DNA from: a virus
Length of the DNA stretch: 44,390 bases
Virus record (IMG/VR): IMGVR_UViG_3300048837_001091
Coordinates: 1 to 44,390 of that record
Reading direction: 5' to 3' (one strand)
Below are positions 16,624 to 22,581 of this stretch, in pieces; position 1 is the stretch's first letter; every line of letters starts with the position of its first letter. The notes beneath the pieces are model-generated. The model saw only the letters and a program-made list of their open reading frames with translations. It made no database searches and was not told the DNA's origin. The translations under genes were made by a program, and so were the position numbers.

Positions 16624-16958
16624 GACTGCTCGTCGGCCCAATCCTGGAGCGACTTCGGCTCGGCTGGCTCGATCGCCTCGGCGTCTTCGATCGACTGCCT
16701 GTACCGCTCGCCGGCCTGTTGCTCCTGGTATGCGGATCCAGCAGCGCCGGCACCCAGAAGCGCGATGCCGAGCAGGGGCAGACCGAATGCCAGCATCGCC
16801 AGGGTGAACAAGTGGGCCGCGACGACGGCCACGAAGACCTGCATCGTCATGTGGACCTTCCACGGGCGCCGGCGGAAGCCCGCGAGCCGTCGATTGACCT
16901 CCTGGAGCTCTTTGAGAACCAGTTCGTTGGTTGCATCGGAGTCGTGTTCGTTGCTCAT
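16608..16958 (-). CDS. Small membrane protein in the immunity operon
   Basis: This 116-residue protein starts at ATG 16958, 3 bases after the lipoprotein gene ends. An acidic helix (residues 1-30) precedes a basic patch (RRRPWK) and one or two membrane helices around 38-75 (VFVAVVAAHLFTLAMLAFGLP), with an acidic cytoplasmic-type tail. Being co-directional and nearly contiguous with the repressor and lipoprotein, it is probably expressed in the lysogen. Superinfection exclusion is a possible role. No family was recognised. Confidence 0.65.
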   Translation of the reverse strand: MSNEHDSDATNELVLKELQEVNRRLAGFRRRPWKVHMTMQVFVAVVAAHLFTLAMLAFGLPLLGIALLGAGAAGSAYQEQQAGERYRQSIEDAEAIEPAEPKSLQDWADEQSSRNP

Positions 16959-16961
16959 GGG

Positions 16962-17417
16962 CTAGTTGTCCTTATAACTCGACCAGTGGGTCAGGATCGC
17001 TTCCTCATCGAAATAGACCCAGGTGACATCCGACCCGAAACGCCAGTCCACGTGACCGTACTGCCACGTGTAGGACGTGCTGTAGCTGCTCTTGCGCTCT
17101 TCCATCTCGGCTGGCGGGCCCCACGAGTAGTAGACAGCTTGGGACGGCATTCCGTTGCGGATCTCGCGGTTCCTGACAAGCTCATCGACATCGTCTGGCC
17201 AGTCGTACAACTCGATCGCTCGCTCCCGGATCGCGTCTTTGTGCTTCGAGTAGCTGGAGAACGAGTGATCCGCCAGATGGTGGACCTTGGCGTGGGCTTG
17301 CCACAACTCTGGCTCGTGGAGGCTCGAGATTGTCTGGAGCGACGGCGCGCAACCGACGAAGGACGCAGCAAGCAAGCTACCCGCCAGCGCTCCGACGATC
17401 TTCCTCTTCTTCAGCAT
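16962..17417 (-). CDS. BamE/SmpA-like lipoprotein downstream of the repressor
   Basis: I start it at ATG 17417, where a lipoprotein signal begins (MLKKRKIVGALAGSLLAASF, Cys23), rather than at the longer frame start inside the repressor gene. Residues 85-150 have a BamE-like fold signature: an initial 'REIRNGMPSQAVYYSWGPP', then TWQYGHVD and VYFDEEAI. BamE-like domains are small periplasmic alpha/beta domains that bind outer-membrane assembly partners. The 5' end overlaps the repressor gene by 41 bases, so it is likely co-transcribed in the prophage state. A lysogenic-conversion or superinfection-exclusion protein at the outer membrane is a reasonable inference. Confidence 0.75.
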   Translation of the reverse strand: MLKKRKIVGALAGSLLAASFVGCAPSLQTISSLHEPELWQAHAKVHHLADHSFSSYSKHKDAIRERAIELYDWPDDVDELVRNREIRNGMPSQAVYYSWGPPAEMEERKSSYSTSYTWQYGHVDWRFGSDVTWVYFDEEAILTHWSSYKDN

Positions 17418-17940
17418 CACTGGAACCCCCTTCAGACTCAAAATAGGCGCGGTGCGCTCCGTGGAGATCCTTGGCCGGCGGACCCAACACGACGGCGCGG
17501 GATCGATCCCCAGCGGAGGCCCTCGCTGCTGACGCCACACCCTCGGCGAAATTGACGATCTCCTGGAGCATCTGGTCGCGACGGTCGCCTTCGGCATGCT
17601 CGCAGATCTCGAGGACGATGGGCCCGATTTCGCCCAGGACCACCCGCACGACGGCCATCTCACGGCTCTGCGACGCGGACGACGCCCGCCGCTCCGCCGC
17701 TCTCGCTTCGAGATCTAGCCTGGCCTGTTGGGCTTCAACCTCCCGCTCGAAGGCCCCAGCGGGAAGCCTCAGCACCCGATCCCAGAGGCTGTACTCCTTT
17801 AGTCGGATTTTGGTAATACCAGATTCGCGCTTGCTGACCGCCGATGGCTTCATATTGGCGGCTCGCGCGATATCGGTCTGCGACATCCCCGATGCCTCAC
17901 GCAGTCGCTCTAAAGCCTTGGCACCAGCGGTATTAGGCAC
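17377..17940 (-). CDS. XRE-family repressor (immunity regulator)
   Basis: This 187-residue protein starts at GTG 17940. Residues 8-60 form a lambda-repressor-type helix-turn-helix (LREASGMSQTDIARAANMKPSAVSKRESG). The rest is helical, with Ala/Glu/Arg-rich segments probably used for dimerisation and a very acidic tail (AEEEED). I see no S24 peptidase motif, so RecA-stimulated self-cleavage is unlikely and induction may need an antirepressor. It is divergent from the rightward operon across a 109-base control region containing repeated half-sites. Confidence 0.85.
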   Translation of the reverse strand: MPNTAGAKALERLREASGMSQTDIARAANMKPSAVSKRESGITKIRLKEYSLWDRVLRLPAGAFEREVEAQQARLDLEARAAERRASSASQSREMAVVRVVLGEIGPIVLEICEHAEGDRRDQMLQEIVNFAEGVASAARASAGDRSRAVVLGPPAKDLHGAHRAYFESEGGSSDAEEEEDRRSAGG

Positions 17941-17977
17941 ATAGGGAGATTACCACCTCTATCCTCTAGACCCCGCT

Positions 17978-18082
17978 TTGTGACGATTTTTTTAGCATTT
18001 GTTCACTTTTGTGCTTGACTATCGGGCACAAATTACCGATACTCGGACCATGTTGGTCACAACTGGTCACAACACGTCACAG
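17978..18082. promoter_or_regulatory. Repeated operator half-sites in the divergent switch region
   Basis: TTGTGAC (17978-17984) is the inverse of GTCACAA, which occurs at 18056 and 18066 and, as GTCACAG, at 18076: three copies exactly 10 bp apart on one helix face. TTTGTGC (18008-18014) and GCACAAA (18026-18032) form a 7-bp inverted repeat flanking the -35 box. These are probable binding sites for the XRE repressor and/or the rightward HTH protein. Confidence 0.6.
18015..18043 (+). promoter_or_regulatory. Rightward sigma70-like promoter (PR-type)
   Basis: TTGACT (18015-18020), a 17-base spacer and GATACT (18038-18043). The expected start site is at or next to the ATG at 18050, so the first transcript would be leaderless or nearly so. 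The -35 lies inside the operator inverted repeat, as expected for repression in the lysogen. Confidence 0.65.
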
Positions 18083-18388
18083 GTCATCGGGGTGCAGGAG
18101 GTTGCCAAGGCCCTCTCGCTGCACCCACAGACCATCCGCGAGATGGCCAGCGCCGGCGAGATCCCCGGGGCCAAGCGGCGCGGCACGCGCGGTAAGTGGC
18201 TCTTCCCCGCAACCGCGCCGGCCGACTACCTCGAGCAGAACTCCCCCCATCGCACCCAGACCAGCAGCTCTGGGGCGTCAACAGATGGGGCTCCCTCCGG
18301 GCCCGATCGCCAGGATGGCGACCAGCCGGCAGGAATGCCGGCGGGCTCTTTTGACTCCAACCCGGGCCAGCCGGCCCAGGAGGCCTGA
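18050..18388 (+). CDS. HTH_17/excisionase-type DNA-binding protein, first gene of the rightward operon
   Basis: I start it at ATG 18050, not at the longer frame start at 17999, because the promoter ends at 18043. The 112-residue protein has a MerR/Xis-like winged helix at residues 12-60 (VQEVAKALSLHPQTIREMAS, then the 'wing' RRGTRGKWLF). A Ser/Gly/Pro-rich tail of about 50 residues appears disordered. Position opposite the repressor suggests a Cro-like or activator role in the switch. A directionality-factor role is less likely since another Xis-type gene sits beside the integrase. Confidence 0.75.
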   Translation: MLVTTGHNTSQVIGVQEVAKALSLHPQTIREMASAGEIPGAKRRGTRGKWLFPATAPADYLEQNSPHRTQTSSSGASTDGAPSGPDRQDGDQPAGMPAGSFDSNPGQPAQEA

Positions 18389-18389
18389 C

Positions 18390-18611
18390 ATGGGCATGAT
18401 CGACACAGCCGCTCTCCGCGAGCCCGATTCGCTCCAACTCGGCATCGACGCTCGAGATGCCGCGGACGTGGCCAAACGAATCACCCGCGCCGTCGCCGGC
18501 GCGACTGCTGAACCGCATCGGGCCCACCAGGGGCACCGCGAGCAACCCGTGCATGGGAACAGGGGCGACCGCATGTCCGACCCCGGGGTCTTCACAGGGC
18601 CCGTTATCTAG
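18390..18611 (+). CDS. Small hypothetical protein, 73 aa
   Basis: ATG 18390 follows the preceding stop by one base and the frame ends in TAG at 18611. The peptide has a helical first half (DARDAADVAKRITRAVAG) and a polar His/Arg-rich second half. No domain was recognised. A perfect 14-bp inverted repeat arm (18537-18550) lies inside it, so the region may have an RNA-level function instead of, or as well as, coding. Confidence 0.5.
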   Translation: MGMIDTAALREPDSLQLGIDARDAADVAKRITRAVAGATAEPHRAHQGHREQPVHGNRGDRMSDPGVFTGPVI

Positions 18612-18652
18612 CCCGGTCCCGCGCGGCCGGGTGCCCGAACGGGTTGCTCGCG
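18537..18652. repeat. 14-bp perfect inverted repeat upstream of the tRNA
   Basis: CGCGAGCAACCCGT (18537-18550) pairs with ACGGGTTGCTCGCG (18639-18652) across 88 bases. In RNA it would close a large domain ending just ahead of the tRNA. A further hairpin, GCCTGG/CCAGGC, lies directly before the tRNA. Confidence 0.55.
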
Positions 18653-18679
18653 CGGTCCCGCCTGGGAGCCCAGGCAGTT

Positions 18680-18752
18680 TGCGGGGTAGAGCAGTGGCCA
18701 GCTTGCCGGGCTCATATCCCGGAGGTCCCTGGTTCGAATCCAGGTCTCGCAA
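18680..18752 (+). tRNA. tRNA-Met(CAT), initiator type
   Basis: This 73-nt cloverleaf has a 7-bp acceptor stem (TGCGGGG/TCTCGCA, two G-U), D arm GAGC/GCTT, anticodon stem CCGGG/CCCGG with loop CTCATAT (anticodon CAT, 18713-18715), variable loop AGGTC, T arm CCTGG/CCAGG and discriminator A; CCA is not encoded. Initiator hallmarks are three G-C pairs below the anticodon loop and the A11-U24 pair in the D stem. Elongator tRNA-Met and tRNA-Ile2 lack both. The first pair is a weak U1-A72, in place of the usual bacterial C1xA72 mismatch. Confidence 0.93.
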
Positions 18753-18754
18753 TT

Positions 18755-18836
18755 CCGGCCTCAACGCCGGAGAAACATCCCGGCTCAAACGGCCGGGTCA
18801 CTAAGAAGCCGGCGTGTCCCCGGGTAAGCGCCCGGG
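18755..18836 (+). other. Array of three GC-rich hairpins downstream of the tRNA
   Basis: CCGGC/GCCGG (18755-18770), CCCGGC/GCCGGG (18779-18797) and CCCGGG/CCCGGG (18819-18836) follow one another with loops TCAAC-, TCAAACG and TAAGCG. They may help tRNA 3' processing, stabilise the operon mRNA or terminate weakly. No open frame is convincing between 18612 and 18878. Confidence 0.55.
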
Positions 18837-18878
18837 CGCTGGTTTGCAGAATCACACACGCACCAGGAGCATCGAACC

Positions 18879-19235
18879 ATGCCAGAGCAAGCCCCCACCC
18901 TCGGCCGAATCGTCCTGTGCCACGCCGGCAACGCCCACCCCGCCGGCCGAGACGATCCCTTGCCGGCCATGGTCGTCACGACCCACAAGGACGGAACGCT
19001 CGACCTGAACGTCTTCGGCGACGTCGCCACGTTCCGCGGCCGAGGCCAGACGAGCATGGTGATCGAGAAGGTGCCAGCCGGTGAGCCCAACGGGCAGGGA
19101 AAGCGGTGGTGGTGGCCCCCGCGCGTCGCCCTGGGGACCGACGCGCCCCAGGGCGGCGCGGCTGCGGTCGCCGGCGGGAGCGACCTGGGCGCCGATGGCC
19201 AGGCTTCCGGCGGCGGCGACGACGACGCGGCCTAG
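18879..19235 (+). CDS. Small phage protein, 118 aa
   Basis: ATG 18879 is preceded by AGGAGCATCGAACC. The N-terminal 75 residues look like a compact beta domain (GRIVLCHAGN, MVVTTHKDGTLDLNVFG, TSMVIEKVP) ending in an aromatic patch (KRWWWPPR). The tail is Gly/Ala/Asp-rich and disordered. Similar small proteins with a KWxWPPR-like ending occur in many siphophages without known function. It precedes the recombination genes and may belong to the early operon. Confidence 0.75.
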   Translation: MPEQAPTLGRIVLCHAGNAHPAGRDDPLPAMVVTTHKDGTLDLNVFGDVATFRGRGQTSMVIEKVPAGEPNGQGKRWWWPPRVALGTDAPQGGAAAVAGGSDLGADGQASGGGDDDAA

Positions 19236-19243
19236 CGAAATAC

Positions 19244-19269
19244 CCCCCAGTGGGGGCTGTGGGAGCCCC
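19244..19269 (+). promoter_or_regulatory. Two mutually exclusive hairpins in the leader of the recombination genes
   Basis: CCCCC/GGGGG (19244-19256) and GGGGCT/AGCCCC (19253-19269) share the same GGGG, so only one can form at a time. A further stem (GGCGC/GCGCC, 19345-19367) follows in the 172-base gap before ATG 19408. It may act as an attenuator; no U-tract is present. Confidence 0.4.
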
Positions 19270-19407
19270 GAGACCCCAAGCCATGGCGGTACCGATTCGC
19301 GCCGCCAAGGCACCCACGGACAGCACGGAGAGACGTGCGGCGCTGGCGCTGGGGTAACACCCGCGCCATTGCTTGACGGATGAAACCGACGAAACCGGAG
19401 AAACACG

Positions 19408-20079
19408 ATGGCAACGACGACGAAAAAGAAGACTGCTTCCCCAACATCAGAGGCGATCGCGATCAAGCGGCCCAACATGGCCCAGGCCACCTTCGGCATC
19501 GTGGGCATCGCGCCCTACGTGCAGAACAAGTTTTCGAACAAGGCCAGAGAGCAGATTCGATTGAAGCAAGCCGCTGGCAGCACGTCGAACAAGTCGAAGA
19601 ACCGCGAGGCCAAGGACTTCGATGCCGCCTACGAGGCAGCCATCCATTACTCAAAGGAGGGGTGGATCGGCATTCCAGCCACTGCGTTCCGTGCCGCGTG
19701 CATCTCCGCTTGTCGCCTGGTGGACTACAAGATGACCGTCGCCAGGCTTAGCGTCTTCTTTGAGGCCGATGGCTTCGATCGAGACGACGGCACTCCCCTG
19801 GTTCGCATCACGAAGGGCGAGCCTCGGTGCGTCGAGCACATGGTTCGGGTCGGGCCGAGCAAGGCGCCTGACATCCGTTCGAGGCCCATGTGGGACCCCG
19901 GCTGGGAAGCCAACATCACTGTTCGGTTCGACGCCGACCAGTTCACGATCCAGGACGTGGCCAACCTGCTGTCCCGTGTCGGACAGCAGGTCGGGATCGG
20001 TGAGGGGCGACCCGACAGCAAGGGCACCGGCGGCGGTATGGGCTGGGGCATGTTCCTTCTGGCGGAGGGCGGCAAATGA
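19408..20079 (+). CDS. Phage protein of unknown function, possible recombination role, 223 aa
   Basis: ATG 19408 follows GGAGAAACACG. The protein has a Lys-rich start, then IVGIAPYVQNKFS, GWIGIPATAFRAACISACRL, RSRPMWDPGWEANITVRFD, and a glycine-rich C-terminal loop (VGQQVGIGEGRPDSKGTGGG). I recall homologues in other siphophages, annotated only as hypothetical and usually with the next gene as partner. The alternating strands and Gly-rich loop are reminiscent of RAMP/ferredoxin-like RNA- or DNA-binding folds, but that is speculation. The position after the tRNA and before Holliday-junction resolvase genes suggests nucleic-acid processing. Confidence 0.8.
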   Translation: MATTTKKKTASPTSEAIAIKRPNMAQATFGIVGIAPYVQNKFSNKAREQIRLKQAAGSTSNKSKNREAKDFDAAYEAAIHYSKEGWIGIPATAFRAACISACRLVDYKMTVARLSVFFEADGFDRDDGTPLVRITKGEPRCVEHMVRVGPSKAPDIRSRPMWDPGWEANITVRFDADQFTIQDVANLLSRVGQQVGIGEGRPDSKGTGGGMGWGMFLLAEGGK

Positions 20080-20501
20080 GCCGGTTGCTGACGGTTGAGC
20101 TTGAGAAGGTCCGGTTACAGTCCAAGGACGGCATGCTCCGGCCCGAGAAGGTGGTCGAGTACGCGCGCAAGAACCCCAAGAGCGAGCTGCACAAACAGTT
20201 CGACTGGGACAAGAGCGTGGCCGCCAACAAGTGGCTGCTGCACCAGGCCCGCGAGATCATCCGTGTGGCGGTCATGTACGTGGGCGACGGTCCCAAGTCG
20301 GTTCGGGCGTACGTCTCGCTCGACCAGGACCGGGCCAACGGTGGCGGGTACCGATCGACCACCGACGTGGCATCGAGCGACGCCCTGCGATCGGCCATGC
20401 TGGCAGAGGCGAAACGCGACGCCGATGCATTCGTGAGGAAATACCAGAGCTTGGAGGAATACGCGGAAGCGATCGCGGCGATCCGAAAGGTCGCCGGATA
20501 A
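20076..20501 (+). CDS. Phage protein co-occurring with the preceding gene, 141 aa
   Basis: The gene begins in an ATGA overlap at 20076. Features are LRPEKVVEYARKNPKSELHKQFDWD, a helix with RAYVSLDQDR, and a C-terminal helix (YQSLEEYAEAIAAIRK). I recall this type of protein from many temperate phages near recombination or early genes; its function is unknown. Tight coupling implies that it works with the 223-residue protein. The GGCNN repeat array starts just after its stop. Confidence 0.8.
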   Translation: MSRLLTVELEKVRLQSKDGMLRPEKVVEYARKNPKSELHKQFDWDKSVAANKWLLHQAREIIRVAVMYVGDGPKSVRAYVSLDQDRANGGGYRSTTDVASSDALRSAMLAEAKRDADAFVRKYQSLEEYAEAIAAIRKVAG

Positions 20502-20738
20502 CACGGCAGGCGCGGCTTGGTCTGGCCAGGCGTGACTTGGTGAGGCAAGGCGTGGCATGGCAGGCACGACACGGCCCGGTGCGGAATCGTGAGGCAGGGC
20601 CGGGCATGGCACGGCAGGCATGGATAGGCAAGGCACGAATTGGCGGTACAAGGCCAGGATTGGCATGGCAGGCACGGCGAGGTCCGGCATGGCCCAGTAA
20701 GGCACGTCACGCCAGGGCGCGGCAGGCATCTTGCCCAA
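20502..20738 (+). repeat. Degenerate 5-bp-periodic GGCNN array
   Basis: About 235 bases consist almost wholly of overlapping units such as GGCAT, GGCAC, GGCAG, AGGCA and TGGCA, G-rich on the plus strand and held in a 5-bp register with occasional slips. There is no plausible protein in any frame; open frames give repetitive Arg/Gly/Pro text. It fills most of the 293-base gap between 20501 and 20795. The rest of the gap holds a short ACCGGGACACCGGT-type inverted repeat and the next RBS. Confidence 0.85.
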
Positions 20739-20794
20739 CGACCGGGACACCGGTCATCGGGCTTTGGCGGTGAGATCCGCCTGGGAGCAGAAAA

Positions 20795-21106
20795 ATGAAC
20801 CACGCGCATCGCACCGGCGAGCGGCAGGTATCCAATGCCGACTCGAAGCTGTCCCACACCATCGCCTACGCCGCCCTGGGCAGCATCCTGGGCGCCATCG
20901 CCCTGCTGCTGTGGCTCCAGTTCGGCTGGTACGCCCTGGCCTTCATCGGCTGCTTCCTCGGCGCCGCCCTGCTGGCCAGGCTCATGGCCAAGGTCGAGCT
21001 CAAGCGGATGATCCGCGAGCTCGAGTACCAGCGCCGCACGCCCTACGAGGCGGGCGTCGGCCAGGTGGGCCAGAAGGTCGGCCAGAACCTGGACGTGGAA
21101 GCGTGA
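20795..21106 (+). CDS. Two-span membrane protein, 103 aa
   Basis: ATG 20795 is preceded by GGGAGCAG. Residues 25-65 form two membrane helices joined by a short turn (GSILGAIALLLWLQFGWYAL, then FIGCFLGAALLARLM). A basic helix follows (KRMIRELEYQRR). The C-terminus overlaps the next start codon. Function unknown; as the first gene of the long coupled operon it may carry ribosomes into it. Confidence 0.75.
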   Translation: MNHAHRTGERQVSNADSKLSHTIAYAALGSILGAIALLLWLQFGWYALAFIGCFLGAALLARLMAKVELKRMIRELEYQRRTPYEAGVGQVGQKVGQNLDVEA

Positions 21107-21450
21107 GCGTGCCGCGCCTCGAGTTCGAGATCCCATTCCCGCCGTCGCCGTTCGACGAGTGCCGGCGCTTGCCCAAGTACAAGCTCGAGCAGCGCTTCAA
21201 GGCCGAGGTCCGCGAGCGGTTCCGCGCTGCCGGCCCGATCACGTTCAAGCCCACGAGCGTGAGCCTGGTGGTGAGCCATCCGAGCCAGAACCGGCCCCGG
21301 GTCAACTTGATCGCCGCCCAGGCCAGCGTCGTAGGTGCGCTCAGCTCTTGCAACGCCATCCACCTGGTCTACCAGCTCGACCACGTCGAGGTCGTCCGCG
21401 GCGACGCCGAACGCCCGGGCGTGGTCGTGATCCTGGAGGGCGCCCAATGA
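21103..21450 (+). CDS. RusA-like protein without catalytic acids
   Basis: This 115-residue protein starts at GTG 21103 (GTGA overlap). The N-terminus (FEIPFPPSPFDECRRLPKYK), a helix, a strand pair (TSVSLVVSHPSQNRPR) and a final strand follow the RusA layout of the next gene. Where the active enzyme has RRRRDMDN and LDD, this one has RPRVNLIAAQ and YQLDHVE, so at most one acidic residue remains. It may be an inactive partner for the following resolvase, possibly as a heterodimer. RusA kinship is inferred from layout and context. Confidence 0.55.
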   Translation: MSVPRLEFEIPFPPSPFDECRRLPKYKLEQRFKAEVRERFRAAGPITFKPTSVSLVVSHPSQNRPRVNLIAAQASVVGALSSCNAIHLVYQLDHVEVVRGDAERPGVVVILEGAQ

Positions 21451-21824
21451 CCGGACCCAAGCGCCGCGTCTGCCTACTGCTGCGTTGGCCGCCCTCGGTC
21501 AACCACTACTACGTCAACACCGGGCGTGGCCGCAAGGCCCTCTCTGACCCGGTCGTGGCGTTCCGCGCCCACGTCCAGGCATCGGTGCTCGAGCAGGAGC
21601 CCGGCTTCGACCCCCTCGAGGGCCCGCTCAACTTCCGGGCCACGCTCTGGCCGCCCGACCGGCGCCGGCGCGACATGGACAACCTGTGGAAGGGCACCTG
21701 GGACGCGCTCAAGCACGCCCGGGTGATCCTGGACGACCAGCAGTTCAAGCGCAAGGCCGTGCTCTGGCACGACGAGCCGCGCAAGGGGGGCCAGATGTTG
21801 CTCCAGATTTCGGAGAGGGCATGA
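21447..21824 (+). CDS. rusA: RusA-family Holliday junction resolvase
   Basis: This 125-residue protein starts in an ATGA overlap at 21447. Family signatures are PPSVNHYY at residues 15-22, the metal-binding aspartates in RRRRDMDN (Asp76, Asp78) and Asp96/97 in VILDDQ, and a basic KRK segment. RusA cuts four-way junctions symmetrically as a dimer and is common in temperate phages, where it resolves recombination intermediates before packaging. It fits beside the putative recombination genes upstream. Confidence 0.9.
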   Translation: MTGPKRRVCLLLRWPPSVNHYYVNTGRGRKALSDPVVAFRAHVQASVLEQEPGFDPLEGPLNFRATLWPPDRRRRDMDNLWKGTWDALKHARVILDDQQFKRKAVLWHDEPRKGGQMLLQISERA

Positions 21825-22072
21825 GCTGGTGGAAGGACTACAAGCAGATCCGCAATCGGGCTGACGAGCTGAACCAGTCGGCACTCGAATTGCTCTGCGA
21901 GTCGCTGCCGAAAGGCGCCCGGGTGGCGTGGGATCACGGCGGCCACATTCAGCACGGTGTGGTCGAGTCTGTGGTAGGCATGAATTGCGATCATCGCGTT
22001 CGGGTAACGAACGACCGCACCGGGGTGACCAGGGTGATTTCGATCTTCCACCTTCGACCGGAGCTGGCATGA
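21821..22072 (+). CDS. Small hypothetical protein, 83 aa
   Basis: ATG 21821 overlaps the RusA stop by 4 bases. The first 35 residues are helical (WWKDYKQIRNRADELNQSALELL). The rest resembles a small beta barrel (RVAWDHGGHIQHGVVESVVG, HRVRVTN, RVISIFHLRPEL), like SH3-type modules. Function unknown. Confidence 0.7.
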   Translation: MSWWKDYKQIRNRADELNQSALELLCESLPKGARVAWDHGGHIQHGVVESVVGMNCDHRVRVTNDRTGVTRVISIFHLRPELA

Positions 22073-22581
22073 TCGACGCAATCTCTCAACTCTGGGTCTC
22101 GATCTTCGGCCTGACCGCGCTCCTCTGCATGGTCTCCAAGCCGATCCGCGCCCGCCGCGCCGGGGTGATCCTGGGCCTGATCGGCCAGCCAGGCTGGTAC
22201 GCACAGCTCGTGATCCATGAGCAATGGGGCATGCTGCCCGTGTTCGCCGGCTACACCGCGGTCTGGCTCATCGGGCTGTTCACGCTTTGGATTCGGCCGA
22301 CCAACGCTCCGCACACGCCAGAGACGATTCGGCCAGTCAACAACATCGAACGCGAGGTCATCGCGATCATCGGCACGAACACAATGTCAGGCCGAGAGAT
22401 CCGTCAAGCCATGAAAGCTCGGGGGCATCACAGGACCAAGGCCGCTGCCTACTTGCTCTTGGCCAACATGGTTGATTCAGGCCTGCTACAGCACGACTGG
22501 GAAAACTGGGTAGAAAACGGCGAGACATACCGGCAAAAGGTCTTCAAACTGGCCCCGATTCGCCAGGCGGTGCCACGATGA
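22069..22581 (+). CDS. Membrane protein fused to a winged-helix domain
   Basis: ATG 22069 (ATGA overlap) gives 170 residues. Residues 1-78 hold three hydrophobic segments (SQLWVSIFGLTALLCMV, a middle segment with GWYAQLVI, and YTAVWLIGLFTLWI) like small phage membrane proteins of the PnuC-like type. Residues 90-165 look like a winged helix: EREVIAIIGTNTMSGREIRQAM, then AAAYLLLANMVDSGLL, and a wing with GETYRQKVFKL. A membrane-tethered DNA-binding protein in a replication operon is unusual and could anchor phage DNA to the membrane. The fusion itself is in one uninterrupted frame. Confidence 0.75.
   Translation: MIDAISQLWVSIFGLTALLCMVSKPIRARRAGVILGLIGQPGWYAQLVIHEQWGMLPVFAGYTAVWLIGLFTLWIRPTNAPHTPETIRPVNNIEREVIAIIGTNTMSGREIRQAMKARGHHRTKAAAYLLLANMVDSGLLQHDWENWVENGETYRQKVFKLAPIRQAVPR

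Noticed and set aside
18084-18788. Long minus-strand frame (234 aa) covering the tRNA
   Set aside because: Its text (LDSNQGPPGYEPG) is the antisense translation of the tRNA-Met and repeats; it opposes the early operon and has no gene-like context.
20502-20738. CRISPR array
   Set aside because: Units are 5-bp and degenerate with no unique spacers, and no cas gene is nearby.
19943-21136. Minus-strand 397-aa frame over the GGCNN array
   Set aside because: It is repetitive Cys/Pro/His text created by the array and the antisense of two coupled plus-strand genes.
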